From: SIG440 sp045631525 | GTDB taxonomy: Bacteria > Bacillota > Clostridia > Monoglobales > Monoglobaceae | Direction of reading: 5' to 3' | Length of the DNA stretch: 25,673 bases | Assembly (NCBI GenBank): GCA_045631525.1 | Contig: JAZQUY010000027.1 | Span: forward strand, 1 to 25,673 | Shown: positions 8,293 through 15,726 of the stretch, one piece after another | How the letters are laid out: every line of letters starts with the position of its first letter | How positions within the stretch are numbered: the first letter of the stretch is position 1 | Notes under the pieces: model-generated | Seen by the model: only the letters and a program-made list of their open reading frames with translations | Databases searched by the model: none | What the model was told of the DNA's origin: nothing | Translations under genes and position numbers: made by a program

Positions 8293-8847
8293 CTAAAATC
8301 CCAGCAAAATCCCGCACACAGCACCGATAATTATATACAAGACAGGATGCTTTTTGAATTTCATACTTAAGAATACCAACGCTCCAAAAAGAAGTATTTT
8401 TCTATAATCAAGCATCATCCATAGATTTTCTGCGCTTTTGACAAAAAAGTTCTGTTTGAAAATTGTTAGTACCGAAACAGTCAAAAGCCCCGTAACTGCA
8501 GCACGAAGTCCATAAAAAAGGCTCTTAACCACTTTGTTTTCCTTAAATTTTTCCAAAAAATAGGATATAATAAGAATAACAATTATACTGGGGGCTATAA
8601 GTCCCAAAGTAGTGGATATTCCGCAAAAAATACCGCCCGTAGTAACACCTGAATAGGTTGCCATATTTACGCCGATAGGCCCGGGGGAAGACTCTGACAC
8701 CGCAATCATACTGGTAAGTTCTTCTGCCGTAAACCAATCATATTTTCGGGTTAACTCAAACAAAAACGGCAACGTAGCAAGTCCACCGCCAACAGAAAAA
8801 AGACCTATCTTGAAAAATTCCAGAAACATTGTGATAAAAAGCATCAT
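8293..8847 (-). CDS. Chromate transporter half-protein, second gene
   Basis: 184-residue membrane protein of the CHR family. The N-terminal FFKIGLFSVGGGLATLPFLFE and SSPGPIGVNMATYSG are the two conserved CHR motifs, with about five or six hydrophobic segments. Its start overlaps the preceding half-gene by four bases (ATGA), so the two are translated together and likely form a heterodimer. Long CHR proteins export chromate with sulfate as analogue. The natural substrate of short paired forms in anaerobes is unclear. Confidence 0.88.
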   Translation of the reverse strand: MMLFITMFLEFFKIGLFSVGGGLATLPFLFELTRKYDWFTAEELTSMIAVSESSPGPIGVNMATYSGVTTGGIFCGISTTLGLIAPSIIVILIISYFLEKFKENKVVKSLFYGLRAAVTGLLTVSVLTIFKQNFFVKSAENLWMMLDYRKILLFGALVFLSMKFKKHPVLYIIIGAVCGILLGF

Positions 8848-9416
8848 TTTGTATCACCCGTCTTTCTGTTACTTTTATCCTTTGCCCACATATATACTAT
8901 GCCGAAAACACCTGCTGCCACAATAATCAAAATTGTAGATACACCAAAAAATATTGAGAGCACAAAGGCAGCCACCGCAATACAAAAAGTAACCCTGTCC
9001 ACTATACCCGTTTTTGAAATTTTCAAAAACGCCTGAACAAGAATAGCACAAACCGCAACGCCAATCCCCGAAAAAGCCGACTTTACAAAAGGATTGTCAT
9101 AAACCTTTTGTAAGATAGTCGCAACCAGTGAAATAATAATTACAGAGGGTGTAACAACCCCAAGTGTTGCCACAATACCTCCGATTATTCCATTCGTCTT
9201 CCTGCCAATAAATGTAGCTAAATTCACCGCAATTACACCAGGCGTACACTGGCTTATAGCAAAATAATCCATCATTTCTTCAACCGTTGCCCATTTATGT
9301 TTATCTGCAATTTCTCTTTCCAGCATAGGGAGCATGGCATAGCCCCCGCCAAAGGTGAGAATTCCCACCTTGAAAAAAGCGAAAAATAACTTTGTCAGGT
9401 CCTTTATTTTACTCAT
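8844..9416 (-). CDS. Chromate transporter half-protein, first gene
   Basis: 190 residues from ATG 9416 (AAGGAG 8 bases upstream). The frame extends to 9509, but that part crosses the promoter and is not expected to be translated. It carries the CHR motifs FFKVGILTFGGGYAMLPMLE and SQCTPGVIAVNLATFIG, and several membrane segments. It pairs with the overlapping downstream gene. The homologous motifs in both halves suggest an ancient duplication giving opposite-topology subunits. Confidence 0.88.
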   Translation of the reverse strand: MSKIKDLTKLFFAFFKVGILTFGGGYAMLPMLEREIADKHKWATVEEMMDYFAISQCTPGVIAVNLATFIGRKTNGIIGGIVATLGVVTPSVIIISLVATILQKVYDNPFVKSAFSGIGVAVCAILVQAFLKISKTGIVDRVTFCIAVAAFVLSIFFGVSTILIIVAAGVFGIVYMWAKDKSNRKTGDTK

Positions 9417-9456
9417 TGAGGTTCTCCTTATTAAACTAAAATCAAATGACCTTTTT

Positions 9457-9485
9457 ATTATATACCAAATATTAACAAATTGCAA
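9457..9485 (-). promoter_or_regulatory. Promoter of the chromate-transporter pair
   Basis: On the minus strand, -35 TTGCAA (9480-9485), 17-base spacer, -10 TATAAT (9457-9462), 40 bases before ATG 9416. Divergent to the hemolysin III promoter. Confidence 0.75.
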
Positions 9486-9502
9486 ACAATTCTTTCTTTT
9501 GC

Positions 9503-9531
9503 TTGACATTTTTTTTCAAAAGTCTTATACT
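9503..9531 (+). promoter_or_regulatory. Promoter of the hemolysin III / patatin pair
   Basis: -35 TTGACA (9503-9508), 17-base T-rich spacer, -10 TATACT (9526-9531), about 30 bases before the start codon. Confidence 0.8.
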
Positions 9532-9560
9532 TTATTCTGTACGAAATGGAGGCATAATAT

Positions 9561-10235
9561 ATGTTTAACGCAGCAGAAATCAAAAAAATGAACAATCAAA
9601 GTATGGGTGAAGAAATTGCAAATTCGATTTCTCATGGTATAGGTGCACTTCTTGCCATTGCAGGGACCGTGGTGGCAATAGTTTACGCTTGCCTTAATGG
9701 TGATGCACGCAGCATCATTTCAGCATCTCTTTATGGAGCAGGGCTTATCATTCTTTATCTTTCCTCAACTCTTTATCATTCCATTACAAACCTCAAGGCA
9801 AAACGAGTTTTCCGAATTCTTGACCATTGTTCTATATACATTCTTATCCTCAGCTCTTACATCCCGATTTCCTTGTCCCTTATGCGTGGCACTGATGGTT
9901 GGATTTTGTTTGGAATAAATGCATTTTGCACTGCCCTTGGTGTTACCCTCACCGCTATCAACATGAAGAAATTCCATGCTCTTGCTATGGTTTTATATCT
10001 GCTTATGGGTTGGTCCATTGTGTTCTTTGGTTTTCCTACAATTATAAAATTACCCGCCGCAGCAATATGGCTCCTCGTTCTTGGTGGACTTTGTTATACT
10101 GGCGGAATTGCATTTTTCGCTATGAAAAAGCCAAAATATATGCATTCCATCTGGCATCTTTTTGTCCTTGCTGGAAGTATACTGCAATATTTTGCATTTC
10201 TTTTCTATGCGCTTCCCTTCCCGCCAAAGTTCTAA
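9561..10235 (+). CDS. trhA: Hemolysin III / TrhA family membrane protein
   Basis: 224 residues with seven hydrophobic segments, the PAQR/TrhA fold. Family metal-site residues are visible: SHGIGA near residue 25, STLYHSI, ILDHCSIYILI, and the C-terminal YMHSIWHLFVLAG. Bacterial members are linked to membrane energetics and fluidity control rather than to haemolysis. GGAGG lies 8 bases upstream of ATG 9561. The next gene begins 18 bases downstream, so the two are probably co-transcribed. Confidence 0.9.
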   Translation: MFNAAEIKKMNNQSMGEEIANSISHGIGALLAIAGTVVAIVYACLNGDARSIISASLYGAGLIILYLSSTLYHSITNLKAKRVFRILDHCSIYILILSSYIPISLSLMRGTDGWILFGINAFCTALGVTLTAINMKKFHALAMVLYLLMGWSIVFFGFPTIIKLPAAAIWLLVLGGLCYTGGIAFFAMKKPKYMHSIWHLFVLAGSILQYFAFLFYALPFPPKF

Positions 10236-10253
10236 TTTCAAGGAGTGAAACAA

Positions 10254-11111
10254 TTGAAACTGGGTATAGTATTTGAAGGCGGCGCCAGCCGGGATCTCTT
10301 TTCCTGCGGTGTTATGGACGCCCTTTTGACCGAAAATATCATAGCTGATTATGTAATAGGCGTTTCTGCAGGAATTGCATATGGCACTTCCTATGTTTCA
10401 AAGCAAATAGGCAGAAATCTTGAGCTTTCCACCAAATATATGAACGACAAGCGTTATATGGGGTTCAGGCATCTTTTAAACCCAAAGAACAAAAGCTACT
10501 ATAACCGTGCTTTTGCATTTAACCGCATTCCAAAAGAGCTTGTGCTCTTTGATTTTGACGCTTTTGCAAATTCCGGCACTGAAACCGTTGCGACCCTTAC
10601 CAACATAAAAACCGGTCTTCCTGAATATATGGCTCTTCCCTGTGATGATTGGGAAAAGCACATTTCAATTCTTTGGGCAAGCTGTGCACTTCCCTTTTTG
10701 TTTCAGCCAGAGGAAATTGACGGAAATCTTTATCTTGACGGCGGCTGCAGTGACCCTATTCCATACAAAAAGGCTTTTGAGGATGGATGCGACAAGGTTA
10801 TATGTGTCCTGACTCGTGAAAAAAAATATCAAAAGGAAACTGACCATTCTTTACCCTTTATCAGACGTTCTTTTAAAAAATATCCAAATCTTGTGGAGAC
10901 TCTTGCTAATCGCTCCAAAGTTTACAATCAGACTCGCAATGAAATTTTCGATTTAGCAAATCAGGGAAAACTTTTTGTAATTGCCCCTGACTCCACCGAG
11001 GGTTTTAATCGTACCGAACGTAATCCACAAAAGCTTCGGGCTATGTTCAATCAGGGATATGAGCTTACAAAAAAAGAAATTAACAGCTTAAAAGACTACC
11101 TTAATAAGTAG
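10254..11111 (+). CDS. Patatin-like phospholipase
   Basis: 285 residues from TTG 10254, where AAGGAG has 8-base spacing; the GTG at 10245 lies inside the ribosome site. The Ser-Asp dyad is present: nucleophile S38 in GVSAG and D162 in LDGGCSDP. The oxyanion segment is FEGGASRD (residues 7-14), in place of GGGxxG. The C-terminal ~90 residues, with paired Arg/Lys-rich helices and a VIAPDSTEGFNRTERN segment, resemble YjjU-type bacterial patatins. Likely an intracellular acyl hydrolase acting on phospholipids; true substrate unknown. Confidence 0.88.
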   Translation: MKLGIVFEGGASRDLFSCGVMDALLTENIIADYVIGVSAGIAYGTSYVSKQIGRNLELSTKYMNDKRYMGFRHLLNPKNKSYYNRAFAFNRIPKELVLFDFDAFANSGTETVATLTNIKTGLPEYMALPCDDWEKHISILWASCALPFLFQPEEIDGNLYLDGGCSDPIPYKKAFEDGCDKVICVLTREKKYQKETDHSLPFIRRSFKKYPNLVETLANRSKVYNQTRNEIFDLANQGKLFVIAPDSTEGFNRTERNPQKLRAMFNQGYELTKKEINSLKDYLNK

Positions 11112-11155
11112 ATACTTTTTGCCTCAAAATTTTTTAAAATATTTTGTTTTTTCTA

Positions 11156-11184
11156 TTGACAGCACGTATTGTTTGTGTTATACT
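11156..11184 (+). promoter_or_regulatory. Promoter of the tRNA-Ser pair
   Basis: -35 TTGACA (11156-11161), 17-base spacer, -10 TATACT (11179-11184), about 32 bases before the first tRNA. Confidence 0.8.
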
Positions 11185-11216
11185 ATCTAAGTCGCATAAA
11201 TCAGCGATATGAATAC

Positions 11217-11303
11217 GGAGAGGTGTCCGAGTGGTTTAAGGAGCTAGTCTTGAAAACTAGTGATGCGAAAGCACCCAGAGTTCGAATCTCTGCCTCTCCG
11301 CCA
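11217..11303 (+). tRNA. tRNA-Ser(UGA)
   Basis: Full cloverleaf with the long variable arm of serine tRNAs. The acceptor arms are GGAGAGG/CCTCTCC, the anticodon stem is CTAGT/ACTAG around loop CTTGAAA with anticodon TGA (11251-11253), the T-loop is TTCGAAT, and CCA is encoded. Confidence 0.97.
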
Positions 11304-11334
11304 TTTTTTTATTCAAATATAGTTTTTCAAATTC

Positions 11335-11425
11335 GGAGAAGTACTCAAGAGGCCGAAGAGGCGCCCCTGCTAAGGGTGTAGGTCGTTAACGCGGCGCGAG
11401 GGTTCAAATCCCTCCTTCTCCGCCA
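11335..11425 (+). tRNA. tRNA-Ser(GCU)
   Basis: Acceptor arms GGAGAAG/CTTCTCC, anticodon stem CGCCC/GGGTG around loop CTGCTAA with anticodon GCT (11369-11371), long variable arm, T-loop TTCAAAT, encoded CCA. It follows the first serine tRNA by 31 bases and shares its promoter. Confidence 0.97.
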
Positions 11426-11466
11426 GAGAAAACACAATTTTGAAAAAAATGTGTTTTCTTTTTTTT
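11426..11466 (+). terminator. Terminator of the tRNA-Ser pair
   Basis: The hairpin arms AGAAAACACA and TGTGTTTTCT are followed by a T-run, directly after the CCA end of tRNA-Ser(GCU). Confidence 0.9.
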
Positions 11467-11642
11467 ATCAAGATTTGAACCCGAGTGACGCAGGCGCGTG
11501 GGGGACGGGTGCGACCGCTGCCAGTGGCAGATAAAGGGAGCAGCAAGGAGTGGCAGCAACACAGCGAAATGAGCCGCTTGACGGCGAAATTGAACTGATG
11601 TTGCAACAGGCTCGCTTGCGAGAAATCCCTCCTTCTCCGCCA
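11467..11642. repeat. GC-rich non-coding stretch ending in a tRNA-Ser(GCU) 3'-end copy
   Basis: 176 bases visibly richer in GC than anything around, with no supported gene. At 11472-11482 it carries an inverted copy of 11 bases of the tRNA T-arm (GATTTGAACCC, versus 11400-11410). It contains small palindromes (CTGCC-AGT-GGCAG; CTCGCTTGCGAG). At 11623-11642 it ends with an exact 20-base direct copy of the tRNA's 3' end (AAATCCCTCCTTCTCCGCCA, versus 11406-11425). The copy is preceded by GCGAG as in the tRNA, but lacks GGTTC. It looks like a remnant or repeat targeted to the tRNA 3' end. Confidence 0.6.
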
Positions 11643-11644
11643 CC

Positions 11645-11678
11645 AAAAAACAAGCATCAAAACGGTGCTTGTTTTTTT
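11645..11678 (+). terminator. Second rho-independent terminator after the tRNA copy
   Basis: Arms AAACAAGCA and TGCTTGTTT are followed by a T-run, right after the CCA of the duplicated tRNA end. Confidence 0.75.
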
Positions 11679-11705
11679 CTTATCTCCTCATTAAATATCT
11701 TACTT

Positions 11706-11745
11706 AAAAAACAACCCCGACAAAAAGTTTTCTGTCGGGGTTTCT
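11706..11745 (-). terminator. Terminator of the PQ-loop-like gene
   Basis: A 10-bp perfect stem AACCCCGACA/TGTCGGGGTT (11713-11722 with 11733-11742) is followed on the minus strand by a T-run. It probably also ends transcripts coming from the GTPase-NYN gene. Confidence 0.85.
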
Positions 11746-11748
11746 TAT

Positions 11749-12042
11749 TTAACTATTACTTTTGTCCAGTTGCCTGTTTCTGTAATAAAGAATCAAATCA
11801 AAGCCAACCATAACAAAATTCAGTACATAGAAAAACAAAACATACCATTTCTGGGCAATTTGAGCCATATAAGCTTCATTCACAAGCTTTGATGCAATAC
11901 CTGCTATGTAACCAAAGAATATAAGATAAAGAAAAGCAAGGCTCTTACCCTTGGTTGTTCTTGCCTTATATGATTTGATAACATTAAGCGGCCAAGACGC
12001 TCCAAAACTTACAATCATCAAGATTTCCAAAAATTCTGCCAT
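11749..12042 (-). CDS. Small PQ-loop-like membrane protein
   Basis: 97 residues from ATG 12042 (GGAG 8 bases upstream); an ATG two codons earlier abuts the ribosome site. It has three hydrophobic helices, with SWPLNVIKSYKARTTKGKSLAFLYLIFFGYIAG resembling one PQ-loop/SemiSWEET unit (a P in helix 1, then a K/R-rich turn and a T-x-G-x-S segment). SemiSWEETs are small sugar transporters working as dimers. The match is at the level of pattern, so transport is only a suggestion. Confidence 0.65.
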   Translation of the reverse strand: MAEFLEILMIVSFGASWPLNVIKSYKARTTKGKSLAFLYLIFFGYIAGIASKLVNEAYMAQIAQKWYVLFFYVLNFVMVGFDLILYYRNRQLDKSNS

Positions 12043-12076
12043 AACCATTCTCCTTTGAGTTTAAACCTTAATACAA

Positions 12077-12105
12077 ATTATACATCACCCAATGATATTT
12101 TTCAA
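12077..12105 (-). promoter_or_regulatory. Promoter of the PQ-loop-like gene
   Basis: On the minus strand, -35 TTGAAA (12100-12105), 17-base spacer, perfect -10 TATAAT (12077-12082), just after the stop of the upstream gene. Confidence 0.65.
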
Positions 12106-12113
12106 GTTTTTTT

Positions 12114-14732
12114 CTAATCGAAAAGTCCAAGCTCATCAATTTTTTCACAAAGAGTTCTCAAAAAGTTCGGGTCTTCACTTTTTATATTATATTGAAAAAT
12201 AACCTCACGTACATTATCTTCCACTCGCACCACGTCATCAAGGAGTGCTTTTGCCGACATTCTAAACGCACCGCTGCCAAAAATAATAAGCTGTTCAAGA
12301 CCGTCAGAGGTTGCAACAGTAACCTTATAATTTTTGCTCAATATCTTGGCTGTTTTTTCAATATAAGCATCAGCCGTCTGGGCTTCTTTGGTATAGACAA
12401 CGGTTATACCGTCAACCTGTTCAATCTCGCCAGGATTTCCCTTTACCTTGTATGCATCAAAGACAACGATTATTTCGCTGCCCCTAAAAATCTTATACGA
12501 AGAAAGTCTTTCTACCAATTTTTCTCTTGCCGCATCCAGATTTTCCTTCGAAAGTTCTTTCAGCGCGTCCCACGCAAAAATAATATTGTATCCATCAACC
12601 AAAATATACTCTTTTTCAAAAACATTTTCCTTTGGTTTATATTCTTTTCTCTGTATATTCGCTTTGGGTGTCCTCATGATGTGATTTGGATTTTTGCGTT
12701 CAATCTTTCCATACGTCTTTTCAAAAATTTTCATCAGTTCATCGTCCGATGCTGTGTTCTTTGAAGCGGAAATCGTTTTAACCTCTGTAGCCGTCGTCTT
12801 TTTTGGTTTCAAAACGCTCTCAAGGTGCATATAATTTTTCACTTCATCCCATTTCACAGTGAAGCCTGCACCATGGTCACAAAATACCGAATCAGCAGTG
12901 TTTTCAACATCCGCATCAACATCATATCCGATTTGTTCAATAACAGCTTCTGGATTCTTGCAAGGTCCATAGCCACTGAATTTACAGCTGAGCTTTCCAA
13001 GACCGTGAGTGTATCCCACAAGCTCTGCCTGATAGTTTCTTATTGAATCAGCAGCAACTTTTCCCGAAATTTTTGTTGTATCACCTCTGGTTTCAGGTGC
13101 CCCAAATTCTGCCCCCATCAAATCAAGGTCGGTCATTGCTTTGCCTACATTTTCTCTTGGTACTTGAAGAACAAAATCATAATAAGGCTCAAGGAGTACA
13201 CTTTCTGCACATCGTAAACCGTTTCGCACCGCACGATATGTTGCCTGACGAAAATCTCCACCCTCGGTATGCTTTTGATGCGCCCGTCCTGATTTTAAAG
13301 TTATTCGTATATCCGTTATGGGTGCACCGCAAAGAACTCCCAGATGAGTTTTTTCCATCAGATGTGTCATCACAAGTCTTTGCCAGTTTTTGTCAAGCTC
13401 ATCTTCACTGCACTCGATAGCAAACTGAACTCCCGCTCCCCTTTCAAGAGGCTCAAGCACAAGATGCACCTCGGCATAGTGTCTTAAAGGTTCATAGTGT
13501 CCCACGCCCTCAACTTTGTTTTTTATTGTTTCCTTATATATAATCCGCCCCTGTTCGAAGCTCACATCCATATCGAATCGTTTCAAAATGAGGTTTTTCA
13601 AAACCTCCAACTGAATCTCACCCATAACTTTAAGCTGAATTTCCTGAAATCTTTCATTCCAGCTCACATCAAGCTGGGTTTCTTCCTGCTGAAGAAGTCT
13701 GAGTTTTGAAAGAGCCACTGAAGCATCAACTCCGCTTGGCAACTTTACGCTATAATTGAAAATAGGCTCTGCTGTAAGCTTTTCAACATCACATTCAAAG
13801 CCAAGGCCTTGTCCCGCAAAGGTCCTGAGAGGTCCGAGGACTGCACATACCGTTCCCGCCTCCGCTGTATTCACATTTTTGTATTTTTCGCCTGAATAAA
13901 TCCTGATTTCATTTACTTTTTCGGCCATCTCACCTCGTTTCAAGACATCACGCACATTAAGCTTCCCGCCTGTTATTTTCATAAAAGTGAGGCGCTGACC
14001 GCGTTCATCCTGACCAATTTTGAAAACCTTTGCTCCAAAATCTTCAATTTTACTGCTTTGCTTTGTAAACTTCAAAAACGCTTCAAAAAACTCATCAATT
14101 CCCTCTGCCCTAAGTGCAGAACCACCAAAACACGGGAAAATATTCCGCTTGCAAATCGCGTTCTTCAGCAGTTCCTGAGAAATTTCACCACTTTCAAGAT
14201 AACTCTGCATCAGCTTTTCATCGCATACTGCAATATTCTCGTACAAATTCCCCCTGTCGCTGTCACCAAAATCCACAAAGTTTTCACCAAATTCATTTTT
14301 CAGTTCATCAATAACCCGTTTTTTATCAGCGCCCTCCAAATCCAGCTTGTTTATAAAAACAAAAGTGGGGATGCTGTGCTTTTTGAGAAATTCCCAGAGG
14401 GTTCTTGTGTGACTTTGAATTCCGTCAGTTCCGCTTATCACTAGTATTGCATAATCAAGAACAGAAAGGGTCCTCTCCGCCTCGGCTGCAAAGTCCGTGT
14501 GTCCAGGGGTGTCAAGCAAGGTTACTATCATATCTTCCGTTTCAATAACCGCCTGCTTTGAAAAGATTGTTATTCCTCTTTTCTTTTCCATCTCGTCCGT
14601 ATCAAGAAAGGCGTTTCCGTCATCAACTCTGCCCATATTTCGTGTTGTCCCTGCACAAAAAAGCAGCCCCTCTGAAATAGTGGTCTTTCCTGCATCAACG
14701 TGTGCAAAAATCCCCACAACAATTCTGTCCAC
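12114..14732 (-). CDS. TetM/EF-G-like ribosomal GTPase fused to a Rae1-type NYN endoribonuclease
   Basis: 872 residues, against ~640 for Tet(M)-type ribosome protection proteins. Residues 1-~640 are a translational GTPase: G1 AHVDAGKT (10-17), RGITIFSKQ, G3 DTPGHTDF, G4 NKLDLEG, then domains II-V. After a charged linker, residues ~707-850 match B. subtilis Rae1/YacP, the ribosome A-site endoribonuclease: LVDGYNIIFAWDAL, VVFDAYKVKG, TKEAQTADAYIEK, VATSDGLEQLIIFGSGAFRMSA. The acidic residues D713, D759, D788 and D810 are kept. Start is GTG 14732 with AAGGAGG 8 bases upstream. The natural reading is a factor that enters the A site by GTP-driven binding and carries an mRNA-cutting domain there. 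Tetracycline resistance is possible but not implied, because the domain IV tip differs from Tet(M). Confidence 0.9.
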   Translation of the reverse strand: MDRIVVGIFAHVDAGKTTISEGLLFCAGTTRNMGRVDDGNAFLDTDEMEKKRGITIFSKQAVIETEDMIVTLLDTPGHTDFAAEAERTLSVLDYAILVISGTDGIQSHTRTLWEFLKKHSIPTFVFINKLDLEGADKKRVIDELKNEFGENFVDFGDSDRGNLYENIAVCDEKLMQSYLESGEISQELLKNAICKRNIFPCFGGSALRAEGIDEFFEAFLKFTKQSSKIEDFGAKVFKIGQDERGQRLTFMKITGGKLNVRDVLKRGEMAEKVNEIRIYSGEKYKNVNTAEAGTVCAVLGPLRTFAGQGLGFECDVEKLTAEPIFNYSVKLPSGVDASVALSKLRLLQQEETQLDVSWNERFQEIQLKVMGEIQLEVLKNLILKRFDMDVSFEQGRIIYKETIKNKVEGVGHYEPLRHYAEVHLVLEPLERGAGVQFAIECSEDELDKNWQRLVMTHLMEKTHLGVLCGAPITDIRITLKSGRAHQKHTEGGDFRQATYRAVRNGLRCAESVLLEPYYDFVLQVPRENVGKAMTDLDLMGAEFGAPETRGDTTKISGKVAADSIRNYQAELVGYTHGLGKLSCKFSGYGPCKNPEAVIEQIGYDVDADVENTADSVFCDHGAGFTVKWDEVKNYMHLESVLKPKKTTATEVKTISASKNTASDDELMKIFEKTYGKIERKNPNHIMRTPKANIQRKEYKPKENVFEKEYILVDGYNIIFAWDALKELSKENLDAAREKLVERLSSYKIFRGSEIIVVFDAYKVKGNPGEIEQVDGITVVYTKEAQTADAYIEKTAKILSKNYKVTVATSDGLEQLIIFGSGAFRMSAKALLDDVVRVEDNVREVIFQYNIKSEDPNFLRTLCEKIDELGLFD

Positions 14733-14770
14733 AAAAAACGCCTCCTTTTTTATATAGCTTTATTTTGATA

Positions 14771-14799
14771 ATTTTAACATATTATATTGACTTTGTCCA
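14771..14799 (-). promoter_or_regulatory. Promoter of the GTPase-NYN gene
   Basis: On the minus strand, -35 TGGACA (14794-14799), 17-base spacer, -10 TAAAAT (14771-14776). The leader is about 30 bases, so no long attenuator of the tet(M) kind is present. Confidence 0.6.
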
Positions 14800-14912
14800 C
14801 TTATATATTGTAAAATAAATTGTGGAATTTTAAAAAATATTTTTTATCTTTGCAACCTTTTTGCAATTTCAAAAGTATTTGTATTGAAAATAAATTTTAA
14901 GGAGAAAATACT

Positions 14913-15662
14913 ATGAAAAAAATACTTTCTATCATTTTAATTATCGCACTTGTTTTATCTTTTGTGGCCTGCGGCAAAAAGGCAAACGATGAAACAATTA
15001 AAGACGATGGCTCGATTGTTGAAACAGACAAAATTGAAAACGAAAAAGTAGAGCTTTTGGACAAAGAAGAAAGTTCTGACGACAAAAAAGATGAAATCAC
15101 CGAAAACAAACCCGTTTCAAAGCCCGCTGAAAACAAGCCTCAGGTAAAACCTGAAGCAAAGCCCGAAGAAAAGCCACAGGCAAAGCCCGAAGCAGCTCCT
15201 GAAAAGGCTCCTGAAACAAAGCCTGAGGTAACACCTGAAAAAGAGCCTGAAAAAGCTCCAGAAAGTGCTACTCTTGGAAATACCCTTCTCGCTGATTTCA
15301 AGAAAAAGGCAAACAGTGGGATGGATACACTTTCTATTGCCGAAGCATTAGTGACAAGCCCTGTTATCAAATTCAGCGGTGGTGCCATGCCCATTGAAGA
15401 AGGACTTCTTTCAGGCTTTGGCAATGCCGAAATCAAGGGCTTCAAATCAGGCGCTATGTTTGCTCCGATGATTGGTTCAATTCCCTTTGTGGGTTATGTT
15501 TTTGAGCTGAGCGACGGAACAGATGCATCAAGCTTTATCTCTACACTTAAATCAAATGCAGACCTGAGATGGAACATCTGTGTTGCTGCTGACGAAATGG
15601 TTACAGGAAGCGTTGGCAACAAGGTATTTTTTGTAATGTGTCCCACCAGTCTTGAAGACTAA
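14913..15662 (+). CDS. Lipoprotein with Pro/Glu/Lys-rich linker
   Basis: 249 residues. The signal peptide MKKILSIILIIALVLSFVAC ends in a lipobox (FVAC), so Cys20 is probably lipidated and the protein surface-anchored. An acidic segment is followed by a low-complexity stretch (~residues 70-112) of repeated KPE/PEAKPEE/PEKAPE units, likely a wall-spanning spacer. The C-terminal ~130 residues form a folded domain I do not recognise. AAGGAG lies 8 bases upstream. The gene precedes the surface acyltransferase cluster but is separated from it by a terminator. Confidence 0.8.
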   Translation: MKKILSIILIIALVLSFVACGKKANDETIKDDGSIVETDKIENEKVELLDKEESSDDKKDEITENKPVSKPAENKPQVKPEAKPEEKPQAKPEAAPEKAPETKPEVTPEKEPEKAPESATLGNTLLADFKKKANSGMDTLSIAEALVTSPVIKFSGGAMPIEEGLLSGFGNAEIKGFKSGAMFAPMIGSIPFVGYVFELSDGTDASSFISTLKSNADLRWNICVAADEMVTGSVGNKVFFVMCPTSLED

Positions 15663-15672
15663 AAATAAACTT

Positions 15673-15702
15673 AAAAACGGGCGCAGTTTTGCGTCCGTTT
15701 TC
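15673..15702 (+). terminator. Terminator after the lipoprotein gene
   Basis: Imperfect stem AAAACGGGCGCA/TGCGTCCGTTTT with a T-rich end. Only 24 bases separate it from the next start codon and no good promoter is seen there, so partial read-through may feed the acyltransferase gene. Confidence 0.75.
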
Positions 15703-15726
15703 TTATGTATTTAAAAGGAGAAGAAT

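Noticed and set aside
9417..9509. 31-residue N-terminal extension of the first chromate-transporter half
   Set aside because: It runs across the promoter, and ATG 9416 has an excellent ribosome site.
11370..11660. Minus-strand open frames over tRNA-Ser(GCU) and the GC-rich stretch
   Set aside because: They read through a tRNA gene and its terminator in antisense, have no ribosome site, and overlap each other in several frames.
14733..14912. Tet(M)-type leader-peptide attenuator before the GTPase-NYN gene
   Set aside because: The leader is about 30 bases with no small coding frame or terminator hairpin.
15097..15250. Coding repeat as a mobile or regulatory repeat
   Set aside because: The repetition follows codons of a KPE/PEK-rich spacer in the lipoprotein and is explained by protein low complexity.
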